DNA of 7,169 bases. It comes from Deltaproteobacteria bacterium (lineage in GTDB: Bacteria > Bdellovibrionota_C > UBA2361 > JAAYZI01). The notes beneath the pieces were generated by a model that was not told where the DNA came from, did not search any database, and saw only the letters and a program-made list of their open reading frames with translations. The position numbers and the translations under genes were made by a program. Positions 5,137 to 7,169 of the stretch are shown in pieces. Within the stretch, counting starts at the first letter, position 1; the number at the start of each line of letters is the position of its first letter. Location of the stretch: contig JAAYZI010000115.1 in the NCBI GenBank assembly GCA_012514925.1, positions 1 through 7,169 of the forward strand, read 5' to 3'.

Positions 5137-5234
5137 TGGAGGAGCGTCATTGATGTTTGAACTGTGAACTCATGAGGCGTTACTTCAATTGGTGAAAGAG
5201 GCGGCTAGAGATGCTTTTTGGGAGATAAAACAAG

Positions 5235-6023
5235 ATGATTAGAGCTCTTTACACTTCAGCTACAGGCATGCAAGCCCAGGAGACTAACCTGGACGTTATC
5301 GCTAACAACATGGCCAACGTCAATACTACCGGTTTTAAACGCAGCCGCGCTGACTTTCAAGATCTGATTTATCAGTATTTGATTGAGCCTGGGTCTCCCA
5401 CCTCCCAGAGCACTATCAGTCCCAGCGGCGTTCAGGTCGGATTGGGCGTGAAGACGGTCGCAGTTCAGAAAATATTCGAACAGGGAGATCTGATTGCAAC
5501 CAGTAACCAACTTGATTTAGCGATTGAGGGAGACGGTTTCTTTGAGGTACTTCTTCCAGATGGAAATTCGGCATACTCCCGCGCTGGAAATCTCCAGCTC
5601 GATCAAGATGGTCAGATCGTCACCCCTGACGGGTATCCAATCAACCCCAGTATCACCATTCCGCAGGATGCAATCTCCATATCGGTGGGTGAGGACGGTA
5701 CGATTTCAGTGCGGCTGCCGGGTCAACAGGCATCTTCACAGGTAGGCCAGATTACAGGCGTGCGCTTTGCAAATAATGCTGGATTGCGGGCAATCGGCAG
5801 AAACCTCTTTGAGGAGACCGCGTCTTCCGGAAGTCCGATTACGGGGAATTTCGCGGAAAATGGCTTCGGCCGAGTGCAGCAAGGCTTTTTGGAGAGCAGC
5901 AACGTCAGCATCGTAGACCAAGTTGTCGGCATGATCACCGGGCAGCGAGCCTACGAGGCTTCTTCCAAAGGCATTCAGGCTGCGGAAGACATGCTGACAC
6001 AAGCTATTAATTTAAAGAGGTAA
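5235..6023 (+). CDS. flgG: flagellar distal-rod protein FlgG
   Basis: FlgG polymerises into the distal rod, the drive shaft that passes through the P- and L-rings. The 262 residues match the usual length of about 260. The N-terminal signature is textbook (MIRALYTSATGMQAQETNLD, then ANNMANVNTTGFKRS at 23-37). The core has LDLAIEGDGFFEVLLPDG (93-110), YSRAGNLQLDQDGQIVTPDG (114-133) and GLRAIGRNLFEET (183-195). The C-terminus has QQGFLESSNVS (215-225) and QRAYEASSKGIQAAEDML (237-254). Two normally conserved C-terminal positions differ: Gly232 where Glu or Asn is usual before MI, and Ser243 where Asn is usual. GGGAG lies ten bases before ATG, a slightly long spacing. flgA follows after three bases. 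Confidence 0.97.
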   Translation: MIRALYTSATGMQAQETNLDVIANNMANVNTTGFKRSRADFQDLIYQYLIEPGSPTSQSTISPSGVQVGLGVKTVAVQKIFEQGDLIATSNQLDLAIEGDGFFEVLLPDGNSAYSRAGNLQLDQDGQIVTPDGYPINPSITIPQDAISISVGEDGTISVRLPGQQASSQVGQITGVRFANNAGLRAIGRNLFEETASSGSPITGNFAENGFGRVQQGFLESSNVSIVDQVVGMITGQRAYEASSKGIQAAEDMLTQAINLKR

Positions 6024-6026
6024 GGC

Positions 6027-7022
6027 ATGCGTTATTGTAGAAAAGTGACCAGAACCTTGTGGTTCGTTGCGATTGTACTATCAGGGGAGGCGGCATGGCT
6101 GCAGGCCGCAGAACCTCCCGCGCCAGCACGGACTGTGCGCATTATCGGGCGCAAGAGCGTGACCGTAACAACTCCTGAGATTCGATTGGCGGAGATCGCC
6201 AGTGTTTCTTCCTCACGCTCAAGTGATGACGATATAATTATCGGCTTACAGAAGATCGTAATCGATCCAGCTCCTACGCCGGGAAAATCCGATACGATCA
6301 GCGCGGCGCGCGTCTTAGAGCGCTTGCGAGAGGAAGGGATCGAACTGCGCCAAGTTGGATATTCGCTCCCAAGGTTAATCACCGTAAAGCGCGCGTCTCG
6401 CACACTGGGATATGAAGAGGTCAAAGCTGCCATTGAAGCCAGCCTGGTTGGTTCGGGCAGGGATGTATCTTTGAGGGAGGTGGATTATCGAAAGAGTCTG
6501 GAGATTGCTCCCGGGCAGGCAGAGATTGAAGTGGCCCCACTAGAGGGCATTCGTCCCGGGCAGTGTCTTTTCGGATTGACTGTTAAGGTTGAAGGTCAGC
6601 CAGAGGCTCGTCTGCGTGTCAAAGCCACGCTGGATGAGTGGCGTGAAATTCCCGTAGCAGCGCGGCAGATTGGAAGGGGTAGCGTGATTGGTGCCCAGGA
6701 TGTCAGGATGGCGCGTCTGAATTTAGGAGAGGTCCCTCAGGATGCTGCGGTTGATATCCAACAGGTTGTGGGGTTTGAAACCGGCCATTCAATCGGCGAT
6801 GGGGAGGTGTTCCGTAGCGCCAAGCTGGCACTGCCTCCCGTCATCAGCGCCGGATCGTCAGTAATGATCGTTTACCGCAGCCGCTTCATGGAGGCTTCTG
6901 CAGCTGTGACAGCCATGGAGTCTGGAGCGGCGGGACAACGAATTAAGGTCAGGAACGATTCTTCTAAGAAGTCTGTGATGGGAATCGTACTTGAGCCTGG
7001 ATTGGTGAGGGTGAGCGAATGA
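6027..7022 (+). CDS. flgA: flagellar P-ring assembly chaperone FlgA
   Basis: FlgA is a periplasmic chaperone that helps FlgI polymerise into the P-ring around the rod. The first 28 residues form a signal peptide (basic start MRYCRK, hydrophobic core LWFVAIVLSG, cleavage near LQA-AEP). A mixed N-terminal domain follows (about 35-200, with VTVTTPEIRLAEIASV). Next comes the SAF domain (about 207-266: REIPVAARQIGRGSVIGAQD) and the C-terminal beta domain (about 270-330: AGSSVMIVYRS, QRIKVRNDSSKKSVMGIV), both characteristic of FlgA. At 331 residues it is longer than the roughly 220-residue enterobacterial protein because of the N-terminal domain, as in other distant lineages. The ribosome binding site AGAGGTAAGG overlaps the flgG stop codon, suggesting translational coupling. 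Its stop codon overlaps the flgH start. Confidence 0.95.
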   Translation: MRYCRKVTRTLWFVAIVLSGEAAWLQAAEPPAPARTVRIIGRKSVTVTTPEIRLAEIASVSSSRSSDDDIIIGLQKIVIDPAPTPGKSDTISAARVLERLREEGIELRQVGYSLPRLITVKRASRTLGYEEVKAAIEASLVGSGRDVSLREVDYRKSLEIAPGQAEIEVAPLEGIRPGQCLFGLTVKVEGQPEARLRVKATLDEWREIPVAARQIGRGSVIGAQDVRMARLNLGEVPQDAAVDIQQVVGFETGHSIGDGEVFRSAKLALPPVISAGSSVMIVYRSRFMEASAAVTAMESGAAGQRIKVRNDSSKKSVMGIVLEPGLVRVSE

Positions 7023-7169
7023 AATCTATAAGTAGAGCCTGTATACTCCTTTGCTGTTACCAAGGATTGGGATGCGCGCCCACAGTGCAGCATGCTCCCT
7101 TGGGAACCATTCCATCTTTGGACTACGCTGCTCAGGTGCGTAATCCGGTGCAGCGATTGCCTCAAGCCA
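7019..7169 (+). CDS. flgH: flagellar L-ring lipoprotein FlgH, 5' part only
   Basis: The gene starts at the ATGA overlap with flgA and runs off the window end after 50 codons. GAGG at 7007-7010, eight bases upstream, is a good ribosome binding site. The N-terminus has Lys2 and Arg6, a short hydrophobic stretch (ACILLCCYQGLG) and Cys19 followed by APTVQHAP, which fits a lipoprotein signal. The lipobox is loose: Gly16-Leu17-Gly18-Cys19 has Gly at -3 where Leu, Val or Ile is normal. The assignment to FlgH, the outer-membrane L-ring subunit, rests mainly on position after flgA and on the lipoprotein-like start, because the conserved FlgH core lies beyond the window. Confidence 0.82.
   Translation, partial: MKSISRACILLCCYQGLGCAPTVQHAPLGTIPSLDYAAQVRNPVQRLPQA

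Noticed and set aside
1..7169. Mobile elements, CRISPR arrays, defence or biosynthetic systems, tRNA and rRNA
   Set aside because: No transposase or integrase, no regularly spaced repeats, no effector domains and no tRNA or rRNA signature were found; the gene content is flagellar and regulatory.

Overview
The window looks like chromosomal DNA from a flagellated Gram-negative bacterium with roughly balanced base composition. The Gram-negative call rests on flgA and flgH, the P-ring chaperone and L-ring lipoprotein, which need a periplasm and an outer membrane. The order flgF-flgG-flgA-flgH, with a sigma-54-type promoter candidate upstream, resembles deltaproteobacterial or Bdellovibrio/Oligoflexia-like lineages. 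That placement is inference, not something the sequence proves.

Positions 1-323 are non-coding. They hold two copies of a 16-base repeat, a possible sigma-70 promoter, a foldable three-way-junction leader, an 18-base dyad and a G-tract-rich stretch with a tmRNA-5'-end-like motif. Positions 324-1298 (+) encode a soluble TPR protein. It converges on a TetR-family regulator (1353-1988, -), whose promoter candidate would make a leaderless or nearly leaderless message. Next come a 192-base spacer and a possible 37-residue membrane peptide (2181-2294, +), which converges on an orphan NarL/FixJ-type response regulator (2331-2975, -).

Positions 2976-3331 form the divergent control region between the response regulator and the flagellar operon. 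It carries a 12-base perfect palindrome next to a GG-N10-GC sigma-54-like promoter. The operon (+) then runs: a 341-residue membrane-anchored coiled-coil protein with a C-terminal helix-turn-helix-like module (SwrB/DUF2802-like architecture), flgF, flgG, flgA and the start of flgH, which is cut by the window end. Spacing is tight (14 bases, 98 bases, 3 bases, 4-base overlap), so these genes are probably co-transcribed. FlgF and FlgG build the proximal and distal rod, FlgA chaperones P-ring assembly, and FlgH forms the L-ring around the rod.

I see no mobile element, CRISPR array, tRNA or rRNA, and no defence system. The least understood parts are the membrane-anchored protein ahead of flgF and the structured leader of the TPR gene.
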